A stretch of DNA of 64,000 bases from Comamonas terrae (lineage in GTDB: Bacteria > Pseudomonadota > Gammaproteobacteria > Burkholderiales > Burkholderiaceae_C): positions 496,001 to 560,000 of the forward strand of contig NZ_BCNT01000001.1 in NCBI RefSeq assembly GCF_001544075.1, given 5' to 3'. Below the pieces are notes generated by a model. That model was not told the origin of the DNA. It saw only the letters and a program-made list of their open reading frames with translations, and searched no databases. Within the stretch, counting starts at the first letter, position 1; every line of letters begins with the position of its first letter. Below, piece by piece: positions 17,600-25,369 of the stretch. A program made the position numbers and the translations under genes.

Positions 17600-17700
17600 C
17601 CCCCCGAGCGGCTGCGCCGCTTCCCCCTCTCTCGCTTCGCGGGAGGGGGACGACACCCTCGATGCGCGGCGGCGCTTCCTCGGAGTCCCTCCGTTGGGCT
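17600..17700. repeat. Two-hairpin intergenic palindromic element between cysD and cysN
   Basis: Two adjacent inverted repeats fill the spacer. The first is a perfect 6-base stem with a 3-base loop at 17607-17621 (AGCGGC-TGC-GCCGCT). The second is a longer, slightly bulged stem at 17623-17649 pairing CCCCCT with GGGAGGGGG. A GC-rich tail with a third short palindrome follows. I have the impression that very similar units occur in many intergenic gaps of Acidovorax and Delftia genomes, which would make this a REP-like element. It has no T-tract, so it is unlikely to be a strong terminator. Confidence 0.5.
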
Positions 17701-17724
17701 GTGCCTGATCAAAGAAAGAATGCG

Positions 17725-19104
17725 ATGACTGAAACTATCAAATCCGTAGCTGCTGGCGCAATCACATCAAGCGCTGCAGGCCAATCTCTCCCAAATTCCG
17801 ACCATGCCTCCGCGCTGCGCTTCATCACCTGCGGCTCGGTGGACGACGGCAAGAGCACGCTGATCGGCCGCCTGCTGGTGGACACCAAGGCCGTGCTGCA
17901 GGATCACCTGGCCGGCGTGACCAAGTCGGGCGAGACCGACCTGGCCCTGCTGACCGACGGCCTGTCAGCCGAGCGCGAGCAAGGCATCACCATCGATGTG
18001 GCCTACCGCTACTTCGCCACCGAGCAGCGCAAGTTCATCATCGGCGACGCGCCCGGCCATGAACAGTACACCCGCAACATGGTCACGGCCGCTTCGAGCG
18101 CCGACGCCGCCGTGGTGCTGGTGGATGCCACCAAGCTCGACTGGAAGAACCCCGATCTGCAGCTGCTGCCGCAGACGCGCCGCCACAGCCTGCTGGTGCA
18201 CCTGCTGCGCGTGCATTCGCTGGTGTTCGCAGTGAACAAACTCGACGCCGTGGCCGACCCGGCGCTGGCCTTTGCCCACATCGGCGCCGCACTGCACAAG
18301 TTCGCGCAGTCGGCCGGCATCCGGGTGGCCGCCACCGTGCCCGTGTCGGCGCTCAAGGGCTTCAACGTGGTCAACGCCCAGGCCGGCTGGGCCGGCTATG
18401 AAGGCCCCAGCCTGCTGCAGCTGCTGGAACAGCTGCCCAACACCCCGGCCGACGTGGCGCTGCCGCTGGCCTTCCCTGTGCAGTGGGTGGAGAAGTTCTC
18501 CTCCTCGGCCGACACCAGCCAGGGCCGCCGCGTGTTCTGGGGCCGCGTGGCCGCGGGCGCGGCCCAGGTCGGTGCCCAGGTGCAGATCCTGCCCAGCGGC
18601 CAGCTGGCCACGGTGGCCCAGGTCATCGACCATGCACGCGTGCCCAAGACCGTGAATGCCGGCCTGTCGGCCGGCATCACGCTGGACCGCGAGGTGGACG
18701 TATCGCGCGGCGACTGGATCGTGGCCGCGCCCGTGGCAGCCCAGGCCGCCGAGGACGATTTCGATACGCCCGCCGCACAAAGCCCCTGGCCCGCCAGCCG
18801 CGAGCTGACCGCCACCGTGGCCTGGATGGACAACGAGCCGCTGCTGCCCGGCCGCGTGTACTGGGCGCTGCACGGCCACCGCTGGGTCAAGGCCAAGGCG
18901 CGCCGCGTGCAGCACCGCCTCAACATCAACACCCTGGCGCAGGAAGCGGCCGAGCAGCTCGAAGCCAACGCCATCGGCCAGGTGGAGCTGGTGCTGCAGG
19001 AAGCCATTCCCGCCGCGCCCTTTGCCAGGGCGCGCCAGCTGGGCTCGCTCATCCTCGTGGATACGGCCAGCCACGCCACGGCCGGCGCGGCCCTGGTGAA
19101 CTGA
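17725..19104 (+). CDS. cysN: Sulfate adenylyltransferase subunit 1 (GTPase)
   Basis: A 459-residue elongation factor-like GTPase that couples GTP hydrolysis to APS synthesis by CysD. G1 is G-S-V-D-D-G-K-S-T near residue 37, G3 is D-A-P-G-H-E near 111, and G4 is N-K-L-D near 170, followed by two beta-barrel domains. The ATG at 17725 has an AAGAAAG site; an upstream in-frame ATG at 17662 falls inside the hairpin element and is rejected. There is no C-terminal APS kinase domain, unlike NodQ/CysNC fusions. Confidence 0.94.
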   Translation: MTETIKSVAAGAITSSAAGQSLPNSDHASALRFITCGSVDDGKSTLIGRLLVDTKAVLQDHLAGVTKSGETDLALLTDGLSAEREQGITIDVAYRYFATEQRKFIIGDAPGHEQYTRNMVTAASSADAAVVLVDATKLDWKNPDLQLLPQTRRHSLLVHLLRVHSLVFAVNKLDAVADPALAFAHIGAALHKFAQSAGIRVAATVPVSALKGFNVVNAQAGWAGYEGPSLLQLLEQLPNTPADVALPLAFPVQWVEKFSSSADTSQGRRVFWGRVAAGAAQVGAQVQILPSGQLATVAQVIDHARVPKTVNAGLSAGITLDREVDVSRGDWIVAAPVAAQAAEDDFDTPAAQSPWPASRELTATVAWMDNEPLLPGRVYWALHGHRWVKAKARRVQHRLNINTLAQEAAEQLEANAIGQVELVLQEAIPAAPFARARQLGSLILVDTASHATAGAALVN

Positions 19105-19293
19105 ACGCCGCCGCGCGCAGCCGGTGCGCCGGAATCAGCGCATCGGCGCGCGGCAGCGGCAGCCCGCCGGCATGGCGCGCAGCCCTGAAACCGCGTCGCG
19201 CCAGCCAGCTTTGCACCGCCCGTCCTGGCACCGAGCGGAAAAATCCTAGAATTGCAGGGTTTCAGCCACCCTTTTCTTATAAATAGAACCCCA

Positions 19294-19623
19294 ATGACTC
19301 ACGTCGTCACCGAAAACTGCATCAAGTGCAAATACACCGATTGCGTGGATGTTTGCCCCGTGGACTGCTTCCGCGAAGGCCCGAACTTCCTGGTCATCGA
19401 TCCCGACGAATGCATTGACTGCGCCGTGTGCATTCCCGAATGCCCGGCCAATGCCATCTTTGCCGAAGAGGATGTGCCGGCCGACCAGCTGGCCTTCATC
19501 AAGCTCAACGCCGAGCTGTCCCTGGCCAAGGGCTGGAAGAGCATCACCAAGCGCAAGGCCTCGCTGCCCGACGCAGACGAGTGGAATGGCAAGCCGAACA
19601 AGATGGATTTGCTGGAGCGCTAA
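19294..19623 (+). CDS. fdxA: 7Fe-type ferredoxin FdxA
   Basis: A 107-residue ferredoxin carrying one [3Fe-4S] and one [4Fe-4S] cluster. The first cysteine set is [14 protein letters not shown]. The second is [16 protein letters not shown], typical of the Azotobacter-type 7Fe family, with the usual C-terminal helical tail ending K-M-D-L-L-E-R. It lies between cysN and a ferredoxin reductase gene. It could carry electrons for the sulfite reductase upstream, but its own 190-base leader suggests independent expression. Confidence 0.92.
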   Translation: MTHVVTENCIKCKYTDCVDVCPVDCFREGPNFLVIDPDECIDCAVCIPECPANAIFAEEDVPADQLAFIKLNAELSLAKGWKSITKRKASLPDADEWNGKPNKMDLLER

Positions 19624-19659
19624 GCCGCTGCCGGGGCTGTGTGCGCTACGCTTGCCGGC

Positions 19660-20793
19660 ATGAGCGCCACTCCAGCCCCCGCCTCCCAGGCCCCGCAGAC
19701 CTCCTGCGCGAATCCCCTCCTTGCCTCTCCCATTGAAACCGATGCCCTGATCATCGGTGCCGGCCCCGCAGGGCTGTTCCAGGCCTTCCAGCTCGGCCTG
19801 CAAGGGATTGCGTCCCATCTGGTCGACGCACTGCCCCATGTCGGCGGCCAGTGCGCCCAGCTGTACGGCCACAAGCCGATCTACGACATCCCCGGCATTC
19901 CCGTCTGCACGGGCGCCGAACTGGTGCAATTGCTGGAGCGGCAGATCGCTCCCATGCAGGTGCCGCGCCACCTGTCCCAGCAGGTCGAGTCGCTGCAGCA
20001 GCGCGACGACGGCCGCTGGCTGGCGCAGACCACGGCGGGCACCCTGTTCGCCGCGCGCAGCGTGTTCATGGCCGCCGGTGTCGGCGCCTTCGTGCCCAAG
20101 GCGCTCAAGGTGCCCGGCGTCGACGGTCTGCTTCCCGAGCAATTGCACTACCACCCGTTGCAGCTGGACATGGCCTCGGGCCACACCGTGCTGGTCTATG
20201 GCGGCGACGAGGAGGCGGTGAACGCCGCCATCGCGTGTGCATCCTCCTGTGACGGCCCCCAGTCGTCCGGTGGCTCGGGTGCCGCCAAAACCTATCTCAT
20301 GCACCGGCGCGATGCCTTCCAGGCCGAACCGCAGCAGCTGGCCCGCCTGCGGCAGCTGCGCGACAGCGGCGCCATCGAGGTCGTGATCGGCCAGATCACC
20401 GAAGTGCGGCATGCGGCCGGCCGGCTCGGTGCCGTACAGTGGATGGACGGCGAGGGCCGGGAGCATCTGCTCTCCATCGACATGCTGCTGGTCTTTCTCG
20501 GCATCTCGCCGCGCCTGGGCCCCATCAGCGACTGGGGCCTGTCCATCGAGCGCAAGCAGCTCGTGGTGGACCCGGCCACCCAGGCCACCAGCGCGGCAGG
20601 CATCTATGCCGTGGGCGACATCGTGACCTACCCGGGCAAGAAGAAGCTCATCCTCTGCGCCTTCCACGAGGCCACCATGGCCGCCTTTGCCGCCGCCGAA
20701 TACCTGCAAGGGGAAAAGCCGCTGCTGCAATACACGACGACCAGCGCCAAGCTGCACGGATTCCTGGGCGTCGCGCATCCCGGCGCACAGTGA
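19660..20793 (+). CDS. Ferredoxin--NADP reductase, thioredoxin reductase-like type
   Basis: A 377-residue flavoprotein. The FAD-binding G-A-G-P-A-G-L-F lies at about residues 34-41, followed by the [20 protein letters not shown] stretch diagnostic of type 2 FNRs. The NADP-binding region is Y-G-G-D-E-E-A-V-N, and the C-terminal FAD contact is [16 protein letters not shown]. There is no CxxC redox pair, which separates it from thioredoxin reductase. It probably reduces the FdxA encoded 36 bases upstream. I chose ATG 19660 over a GTG-type start 21 bases earlier. Confidence 0.88.
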   Translation: MSATPAPASQAPQTSCANPLLASPIETDALIIGAGPAGLFQAFQLGLQGIASHLVDALPHVGGQCAQLYGHKPIYDIPGIPVCTGAELVQLLERQIAPMQVPRHLSQQVESLQQRDDGRWLAQTTAGTLFAARSVFMAAGVGAFVPKALKVPGVDGLLPEQLHYHPLQLDMASGHTVLVYGGDEEAVNAAIACASSCDGPQSSGGSGAAKTYLMHRRDAFQAEPQQLARLRQLRDSGAIEVVIGQITEVRHAAGRLGAVQWMDGEGREHLLSIDMLLVFLGISPRLGPISDWGLSIERKQLVVDPATQATSAAGIYAVGDIVTYPGKKKLILCAFHEATMAAFAAAEYLQGEKPLLQYTTTSAKLHGFLGVAHPGAQ

Positions 20794-21057
20794 TGCCTGC
20801 AGGCATTGCGCCATCCACTCCTCTTTAAGAAGCTGCCAGCGCAATGCCCTCCTTGGCTTCAGCCATTGATCCATCTGGAAACCATGAAGAGCATGCGCAA
20901 GCTGCTATCAAAACATCCAGTCCCGACAGTTCCAGGCTGGCGAACGCAGAAGGCCGGCGCAGGCACCACCGGCATGGCGCTATTATTTTTTCGGTTCCCG
21001 GCCTTCAGTTTGCGCGGCAGCTGCCGATAGCCAGTACATCACCACTATTGGACGCCT

Positions 21058-21327
21058 ATGCTGGTTGCACCCCAAGAAGCCCCCACCCCGGCTGCAACGC
21101 CGGCTGCCTCACGCAGTGGCCTGTTCCAGATGCCGCTGTTCCATCCCGGCACCGAAGTCACGCAGAACGGCCGACGCGAAAAGGTCAGCCACGTGATCCT
21201 GCGCCGCCGCGAAATCATGGTCTACCTCGAAGGCCAGGAAGAGCCCGTCAAGCCCGAGCGCCTGAGCCTGGCTCCCACGACGTTCACCACCGAGCGCCGC
21301 CCCGAAACGCTGACCTGGTACCTCTGA
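21058..21327 (+). CDS. Small conserved protein of unknown function
   Basis: An 89-residue soluble protein. The first 22 residues are alanine/proline rich. The rest forms a compact beta-rich unit (F-H-P-G-T-E-V, then V-S-H-V-I-L-R-R-R-E-I-M-V-Y-L-E-G) that could be a small SH3-like barrel. No catalytic motif is visible and I do not recognise a family. It ends 15 bases before a strong terminator shared with the convergent psd gene, which supports its being a real transcribed gene. Confidence 0.65.
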   Translation: MLVAPQEAPTPAATPAASRSGLFQMPLFHPGTEVTQNGRREKVSHVILRRREIMVYLEGQEEPVKPERLSLAPTTFTTERRPETLTWYL

Positions 21328-21341
21328 CCAGCGCTGCATGC

Positions 21342-21379
21342 AAAAAGGCCGCTGACGTCCCCGACGTCAGCGGCCTTTG
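21342..21379. terminator. Bidirectional Rho-independent terminator
   Basis: A long perfect stem (AAGGCCGCTGACGTC paired with its complement around a short C-rich loop) is preceded by AAAA and followed by TTTG. It can stop transcripts from both sides. It sits between the small plus-strand gene ending at 21327 and psd, which ends at 21397 on the minus strand. Confidence 0.9.
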
Positions 21380-21396
21380 TTCGTGATGGCTCCGGC

Positions 21397-22248
21397 CTAC
21401 GCCCTTTGCGCCATCATCTGGCCCAGGCGTACCGCGCCGGCATGCTGCCACTGCGCGTTGAAACGCACGCCCGCGCTCTGGGGGAACAGCAGCACCACAG
21501 TGGACCCCAGCTGGAAGCGCCCCATCTCCTCGCCCTGCGCCAGCTCCACCGCCTGCTCGCCGCTGTAATCCCAGCGCTGGATGCGGCCCGGACGCGGAGG
21601 ATTCACCACGCCATGCCAGACGGTGGCCATGCTGCCCACGATGGTCGCCCCCACCAGCACCAGCACCATGGGGCCGTGCGCCGTATCGAACACGCAGACC
21701 ACGCGCTCGTTGCGCGCGAACAGGCCGGGCACGCCGCGCGCCGTCACGGGGTTGACCGAGAACAGGTCGCCGGGCACATAAATCATGCTCCGCAACCGGC
21801 CTGCGCATGGCATGTGGATGCGGTGGTAGTCCTTGGGGCTCAGATAGATGGTCGCAAAGCTGCCATTGTCGAATGCGCGCGCCAGCTGGGCATCGCCGCC
21901 GACCAGGGCGGTGGCGCTGTAATGATGGCCCTTGGCCTGGAAGATCTGTTCGCCCTCGATCGCACCGAACTGGCTGATGGCCCCGTCCACCGGGCAGATC
22001 CAGTCGGCCTGCGCCAGCGGACGCGCGCCGTCCCTGAGCGCGCGCGTGAAGAAGGCATTGAAGGTGGCATAGGCTGCGGGATCGGGCTGCGCGGCCTCCG
22101 CCATGTCCACACCGTAACGCGCGATGAAGCGCCGGATGACGGCTGTGGTCAACCCACCGGCCTGCGCCTGCGCCAGGCGGCCCATGACAGCGGTAAGCGC
22201 CTGCTTGGGCAGCAAATATTGTGAGATTACGGCGAGTCGTTCAGACAC
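21397..22248 (-). CDS. psd: Phosphatidylserine decarboxylase proenzyme
   Basis: A 283-residue membrane-associated enzyme that makes phosphatidylethanolamine. The self-cleavage site that creates the pyruvoyl group is L-G-S-T near residue 250. The D-G-A-I-S-Q-F-G motif (about residue 88) and H-R-I-H-M-P (about 144) supply the catalytic Asp/His residues of the family. No ATG fits the family N-terminus; the GTG at 22248, giving V-S-E-R-L-A-V, is the best start, with a TTG further upstream as alternative. Length is typical of the short proteobacterial form. Confidence 0.92.
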   Translation of the reverse strand: MSERLAVISQYLLPKQALTAVMGRLAQAQAGGLTTAVIRRFIARYGVDMAEAAQPDPAAYATFNAFFTRALRDGARPLAQADWICPVDGAISQFGAIEGEQIFQAKGHHYSATALVGGDAQLARAFDNGSFATIYLSPKDYHRIHMPCAGRLRSMIYVPGDLFSVNPVTARGVPGLFARNERVVCVFDTAHGPMVLVLVGATIVGSMATVWHGVVNPPRPGRIQRWDYSGEQAVELAQGEEMGRFQLGSTVVLLFPQSAGVRFNAQWQHAGAVRLGQMMAQRA

Positions 22249-22704
22249 AGTGTGGTTTGCTATCAAAGTTATAGACGGTGACGCGGGATTCTAGCCAAGC
22301 GCGGTGGTGTGCCAGGCCGTGCGCAGAATACTTTGCATCTTGGGCCCAGGTTTCAAGCAAAACCATCATGAATTACCTCAGCAAAGGTGAAAACCGGCCA
22401 CAGACTTCCGGCAGGCATTTTCCCTACCGCCGGGCCTGCAGCCCGCTTGCACCGTGTCTTGGCCGCTACGGTATATCCTGCTGCAGCGCACAAGGGGAAA
22501 ACCGGCGGGTTACAATCGACGGGCTGAGGTGCACGCTGTTTTTCGTGTCCCTTCTGTGATTGATATCGGCCTTTTGTTCGGTCTGCGCGGTTGAGCGCAG
22601 CACATCCACCAGTAGCCGCGTGAGCTTGCTGCCCACGTTCCAGGCCATGCACCGTGGACCTGACGAACGAGCGCCGCTGACGACTTACCTGAGAGATTGA
22701 ACAT
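22249..22704. other. Intergenic region between psd and infA
   Basis: A 456-base divergent gap with no convincing gene. It must hold the psd promoter and an infA leader. A TACAAT sequence at 22511 is a possible minus-10 element for infA, with only a weak minus-35 match upstream, giving a leader of about 180 bases. The stretch 22535-22600 contains T-rich runs and the short inverted repeat TGCGCGGTTGAGCGCA at 22587-22602. A structured cold-responsive leader is possible but not demonstrated. Confidence 0.35.
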
Positions 22705-22959
22705 ATGGCCAAGGAAGAACTGATTGAAATGCAAGGCTCCGTCACGGAAGTCTTGCCCGACTCGCGCTTTCGCGTCACGCTGGACAACGGTCACCAGCTG
22801 ATCGCCTACACCGGCGGCAAGATGCGCAAGCACCACATCCGCATTCTGGCTGGCGACAAGGTGTCGCTGGAAATGTCGCCCTACGACCTGACCAAGGGCC
22901 GCATTACCTTCCGCCATCTGGCCAACCGCGGCCCGGCCCCCTCGGGCGGTTCGCGCTGA
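22705..22959 (+). CDS. infA: Translation initiation factor IF-1
   Basis: An 84-residue OB-fold protein with the full IF-1 pattern: E-x-x-G-x-V-T-E-V-L-P, then F-R-V, L-x-[13 protein letters not shown] and [11 protein letters not shown]. It has a slightly longer C-terminal tail (G-P-A-P-S-G-G-S-R) than E. coli IF-1. A separate infA in a ribosomal-protein operon is usual in this group, so this may be the second copy; that cannot be seen here. A GAGAG-type site precedes the ATG. Confidence 0.95.
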   Translation: MAKEELIEMQGSVTEVLPDSRFRVTLDNGHQLIAYTGGKMRKHHIRILAGDKVSLEMSPYDLTKGRITFRHLANRGPAPSGGSR

Positions 22960-23040
22960 GACCGCAAAAGCCCGGCAACGGCATAAAAAAAGCGCGCTTT
23001 CCCAAAAGCACGCCTGTTTCCGGGCTAGAATGCCAGCTTA

Positions 23041-23117
23041 CGGAGCGTAGCGCAGCCTGGTAGCGCATCTGCTTTGGGAGCAGAGGGTCGCGAGTTCGAA
23101 TCCCGCCGCTCCGACCA
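23041..23117 (+). tRNA. tRNA-Pro (anticodon UGG), prophage integration site
   Basis: A 77-base gene with encoded CCA end. The acceptor stem CGGAGCG pairs with CGCTCCG. The anticodon loop TTTGGGA gives TGG, and the T-arm carries GTTCGAATC. A TAGAAT at 23026-23031 is a plausible minus-10 element just upstream. Host genes end here and phage genes begin at once on the other side, so the tRNA 3' end is the likely attL core. The matching attR and the integrase are not in the window. Confidence 0.97.
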
Positions 23118-23125
23118 TAAAAGAT

Positions 23126-23160
23126 AAGGGCTTACGTGAGAAATTGCGTAAGCCCTTTTT
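23126..23160. terminator. Rho-independent terminator after tRNA-Pro
   Basis: An 11-base stem, AAGGGCTTACG with its complement CGTAAGCCCTT, has a 9- to 10-base loop and is followed by a T run. It closes the tRNA transcript and lies immediately inside the presumed prophage boundary. Confidence 0.85.
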
Positions 23161-23245
23161 CTAACCAATTCCGAACTTTCTAACGCCTGAGAGTTCGCAC
23201 CCCTCTTTTTTCCCCCCCACTCCGCGGCCTGGATAGACTTCCTCC

Positions 23246-23737
23246 ATGCTCGCAACAACCCTCATCTGCCTCGTCGTCGGCATCTCCGATGGTGACACCC
23301 TGACGGCCCGCTGCGGCCAGCCGGGCGAATATGAACAGGTCAAGATCCGACTGCAGGGCATCGACGCACCGGAACGCCGGCAGCCCTTCGGGGAGCGAGC
23401 ACGGCAGGCACTGGCGGAGCTGGCATTCCAGAAAGACGCCGTGCTGCGCTGCAACAAGCTCGATCGCTACAAGCGCCATGTCTGCAGCGTCTGGGTGAAG
23501 CCCGACGAGGCCACCGGGCCGGCGAAGACGCTGGACGTGGGCCTGGCCATGGTGTCCAAGGGCATGGTCTGGTGGTACCGCGCCTACGCCCGCGAGCAGT
23601 CAGCCCAAGAGCGTGGGCAGTACGAGTTTGCAGAGCAAGAGGCCCGGGCCCGTCGCGTCGGCCTGTGGCAAGACCCTGAGCCAGTTGCGCCCTGGGACTG
23701 GCGCAAGCTCACACGGGAGCAGCGTCAAACACGCTGA
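23246..23737 (+). CDS. Thermonuclease (staphylococcal nuclease-like) family protein
   Basis: A 163-residue SNase-fold nuclease. V-V-G-I-S-D-G-D-T-L is at residues 10-19. The catalytic set appears in I-R-L-Q-G-I-D-A-P-E (Arg and Glu near 35-43) and a second arginine in L-D-R-Y-K-R-H-V. A stop codon lies in frame 12 bases upstream (23234), so the protein starts almost at the first strand of the fold and has no room for a standard signal peptide; relatives are usually secreted. It is the first gene inside the prophage next to the attachment site and is convergent with yedK, overlapping its end by 29 bases. Confidence 0.82.
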   Translation: MLATTLICLVVGISDGDTLTARCGQPGEYEQVKIRLQGIDAPERRQPFGERARQALAELAFQKDAVLRCNKLDRYKRHVCSVWVKPDEATGPAKTLDVGLAMVSKGMVWWYRAYAREQSAQERGQYEFAEQEARARRVGLWQDPEPVAPWDWRKLTREQRQTR

Positions 23738-24377
23738 CCGGAGCCAGCCGAAGGAGTTCGGAGGCCTCCTTTTGCGTCCCGGCAAGCCACTGATCGATAT
23801 CCTCCATCTCGATCGGAATCACGCTGCGCTTGTCCTGCTTTCCCGATGGAAGCTTCGGGTCAGGCTTGTGCATGCGGGACATGAGCGGGTGCGCATCGGC
23901 GTTGATCGTCAGCATCGTGTAGCTCTCCACGATCTCGCCGCTTCCTGGGTCTTTCCAGCGATTCCACAAGCCCGCCAGCGCCCACGGCTCACCATCTTTG
24001 CGGGCAAACCTCCACCATACGTTTTTCCCTGATTCCCAATTGGGCTCGTCGAAGGTCCACGCGGGAATGATGCAGCGCTGGCCACGCGCCCATGGCGTTT
24101 TGTAGCTGGCCTTGCTTTCCAACTCTTCGGAGCGGGCGTTGTTCGTAGAGTACTTGAGCGCCCTCTCCGTCGCGAACCACGGTATCAGCCCCCACTGCCC
24201 TACCACCGGCTCGCGGCTGTAGCCGGGATCGTCGTGGGTGCGCCGGATGAAAGGCCCCTGCGCGCGCGGGAAGATGTCAATGCGCTCATCAGTCCACCAG
24301 CGATTAGGCGACTGCCGCCCGATCCTGAAATGGCGCTCGATCTCCGTCTCCGTGGGCGTGTTATAGCGATTGCACAT
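23709..24377 (-). CDS. yedK: SRAP/HMCES family DNA-protein crosslink peptidase (SOS response-associated)
   Basis: A 222-residue SRAP-domain protein that covalently shields abasic sites in single-stranded DNA. The essential cysteine is residue 2 (M-C-N-R-Y) after Met removal. The catalytic asparagine/glutamate region N-N-A-R-S-E (about residue 77) and the histidine in H-P-L-M-S-R-M-H are present. The frame could start two codons earlier, but the chemistry requires Cys2, so 24377 is chosen. A LexA operator lies 33 bases upstream in the divergent promoter region, supporting SOS control. It is carried by the prophage. Confidence 0.9.
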   Translation of the reverse strand: MCNRYNTPTETEIERHFRIGRQSPNRWWTDERIDIFPRAQGPFIRRTHDDPGYSREPVVGQWGLIPWFATERALKYSTNNARSEELESKASYKTPWARGQRCIIPAWTFDEPNWESGKNVWWRFARKDGEPWALAGLWNRWKDPGSGEIVESYTMLTINADAHPLMSRMHKPDPKLPSGKQDKRSVIPIEMEDIDQWLAGTQKEASELLRLAPVSVFDAAPV

Positions 24378-24410
24378 GAGCACATACTAACAACACACGC
24401 CCGCAATATG

Positions 24411-24426
24411 CTGTATAAATACACAG
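24411..24426. promoter_or_regulatory. LexA operator (SOS box)
   Basis: The sequence CTGTATAAATACACAG has the exact CTGT-N8-ACAG form of the proteobacterial LexA box with an AT-rich centre. It lies in the 69-base gap between yedK (minus strand) and an unknown gene starting at 24447 (plus strand), so it could control both. Confidence 0.75.
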
Positions 24427-24446
24427 TGTTTTTGCGAGGTGATGAA

Positions 24447-24887
24447 ATGCAGGAATCGACAAACGGCTGCCTTGGCCGCATCACCGGCGTCGAGATTGCA
24501 GTCGCCGGGAAAACGCTCCCACCGGCCGATACCGTGGCCGGGCCCATCGAAGTCGAGGTGGACGCGCTGATGATGGGACGGGTGCGCCTACGATTCGAGC
24601 GGCGCAATTACACGCAGAGGAAGGTGAGGCAGCAGTATTTCTGGTGCCCCACCTACGCTGAAGTCATTGGCAAGCTCGATGCGTCAAGCGTGAAAGACGA
24701 GTTTCTGGCGCGCTGGTTGAGGTGGTCTGAAGATCGGGCCGATCAGGGTGATATGCCGACGTTCGATACAGCTGTCCGGATGTTTCATGCACAGCTTCTC
24801 GCTGACTGTCCCGCAAAACTTCACGCACTTAGCCCAGATCCAATCGGCATGCTTAAGCGGTGGATCGCCGAGGATGCGCTGCCATGA
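24447..24887 (+). CDS. Unknown protein, first gene of a putative SOS-linked accessory operon
   Basis: A 146-residue soluble protein I do not recognise. The N-terminal half is beta-rich (G-R-I-T-G-V-E-I-A-V-A-G-K, then P-I-E-V-E-V-D-A-L-M-M-G-R-V-R-L-R-F-E-R-R). The C-terminal half is helical, with acidic and tryptophan-rich patches. A GAGGTGATG ribosome site precedes the ATG at 24447; upstream in-frame extensions would read through the LexA box and yedK and are rejected. It overlaps the next gene by 4 bases, so at least these two genes are translationally coupled. Confidence 0.65.
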   Translation: MQESTNGCLGRITGVEIAVAGKTLPPADTVAGPIEVEVDALMMGRVRLRFERRNYTQRKVRQQYFWCPTYAEVIGKLDASSVKDEFLARWLRWSEDRADQGDMPTFDTAVRMFHAQLLADCPAKLHALSPDPIGMLKRWIAEDALP

Positions 24888-25162
24888 AAGCCCATGTGAC
24901 GCTGCTGCGCTCAGGAGGCCGGCTCAGCGTCCCTGACCGTCCAACAATGCGAGCCGTCGGCGAGCTGGAATTAACGCATTTGCGCATATCACCCGACGAA
25001 CCGCGCACCGTGCCCGTTCTGCAACTGCTGGGGGCTTCCGGCCAGCAGCTCTTTGAGCCTAAGCTCATCTCGATTTTTGTCGGCACAATGAAATTTTCCG
25101 GGCTCGAATTCGTGGGTGGCGCATGGTATGCACAGGAGTGGAGATGCGAGCTCACCCTTTGA
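24884..25162 (+). CDS. Unknown small protein, second gene of accessory operon
   Basis: A 92-residue protein with no recognised motif. It is mostly beta-strand by pattern (K-A-H-V-T-L-L-R, L-T-H-L-R-I, T-V-P-V-L-Q-L-L, and L-I-S-I-F-V-G-T-M-K-F-S-G near the end) and has a closing W-R-C-E-L-T-L. It starts with ATGA overlap on the previous gene and overlaps the next frame by 19 bases, consistent with a tightly packed phage accessory operon. Confidence 0.55.
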   Translation: MKAHVTLLRSGGRLSVPDRPTMRAVGELELTHLRISPDEPRTVPVLQLLGASGQQLFEPKLISIFVGTMKFSGLEFVGGAWYAQEWRCELTL

Positions 25163-25359
25163 CCCCACTACACCCGACCCTGCTCCGGACGCCGGGCCGG
25201 TACGGATTGCCGCGTGAACGCGTGTTGCCCGGGAACCCGGACGGCTATGCCGTGGAGCCCATGTCCGGGGGCTGGGTGCTTGTAGAGGCATTCCCAGAGG
25301 GGGTCGTCTATTTCGGGCCCGGCCCGGCAGAGGTCGTGCGCTCTCCCGCGCCCTTCTGA
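25144..25359 (+). CDS. Unknown small protein, third gene of accessory operon
   Basis: A 71-residue frame. I chose the ATG at 25144 after a GGAGTGGAG site; a start at 25123 is also open. The first 35 residues are proline/arginine rich, and the rest is strand-like (G-G-W-V-L-V-E-A-F-P-E-G-V-V-Y-F-G-P-G). It overlaps the previous gene by 19 bases. No family is recognised, and it is small enough that annotation by context alone is uncertain. Confidence 0.45.
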   Translation: MRAHPLTPLHPTLLRTPGRYGLPRERVLPGNPDGYAVEPMSGGWVLVEAFPEGVVYFGPGPAEVVRSPAPF

Positions 25360-25369
25360 CTGCGCGACA

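Noticed and set aside
23041..23117. Search for attR within the window
   Set aside because: No second copy of the tRNA 3' end was noticed downstream up to 64000 and no integrase gene is present, so the prophage is cut by the window end rather than complete.
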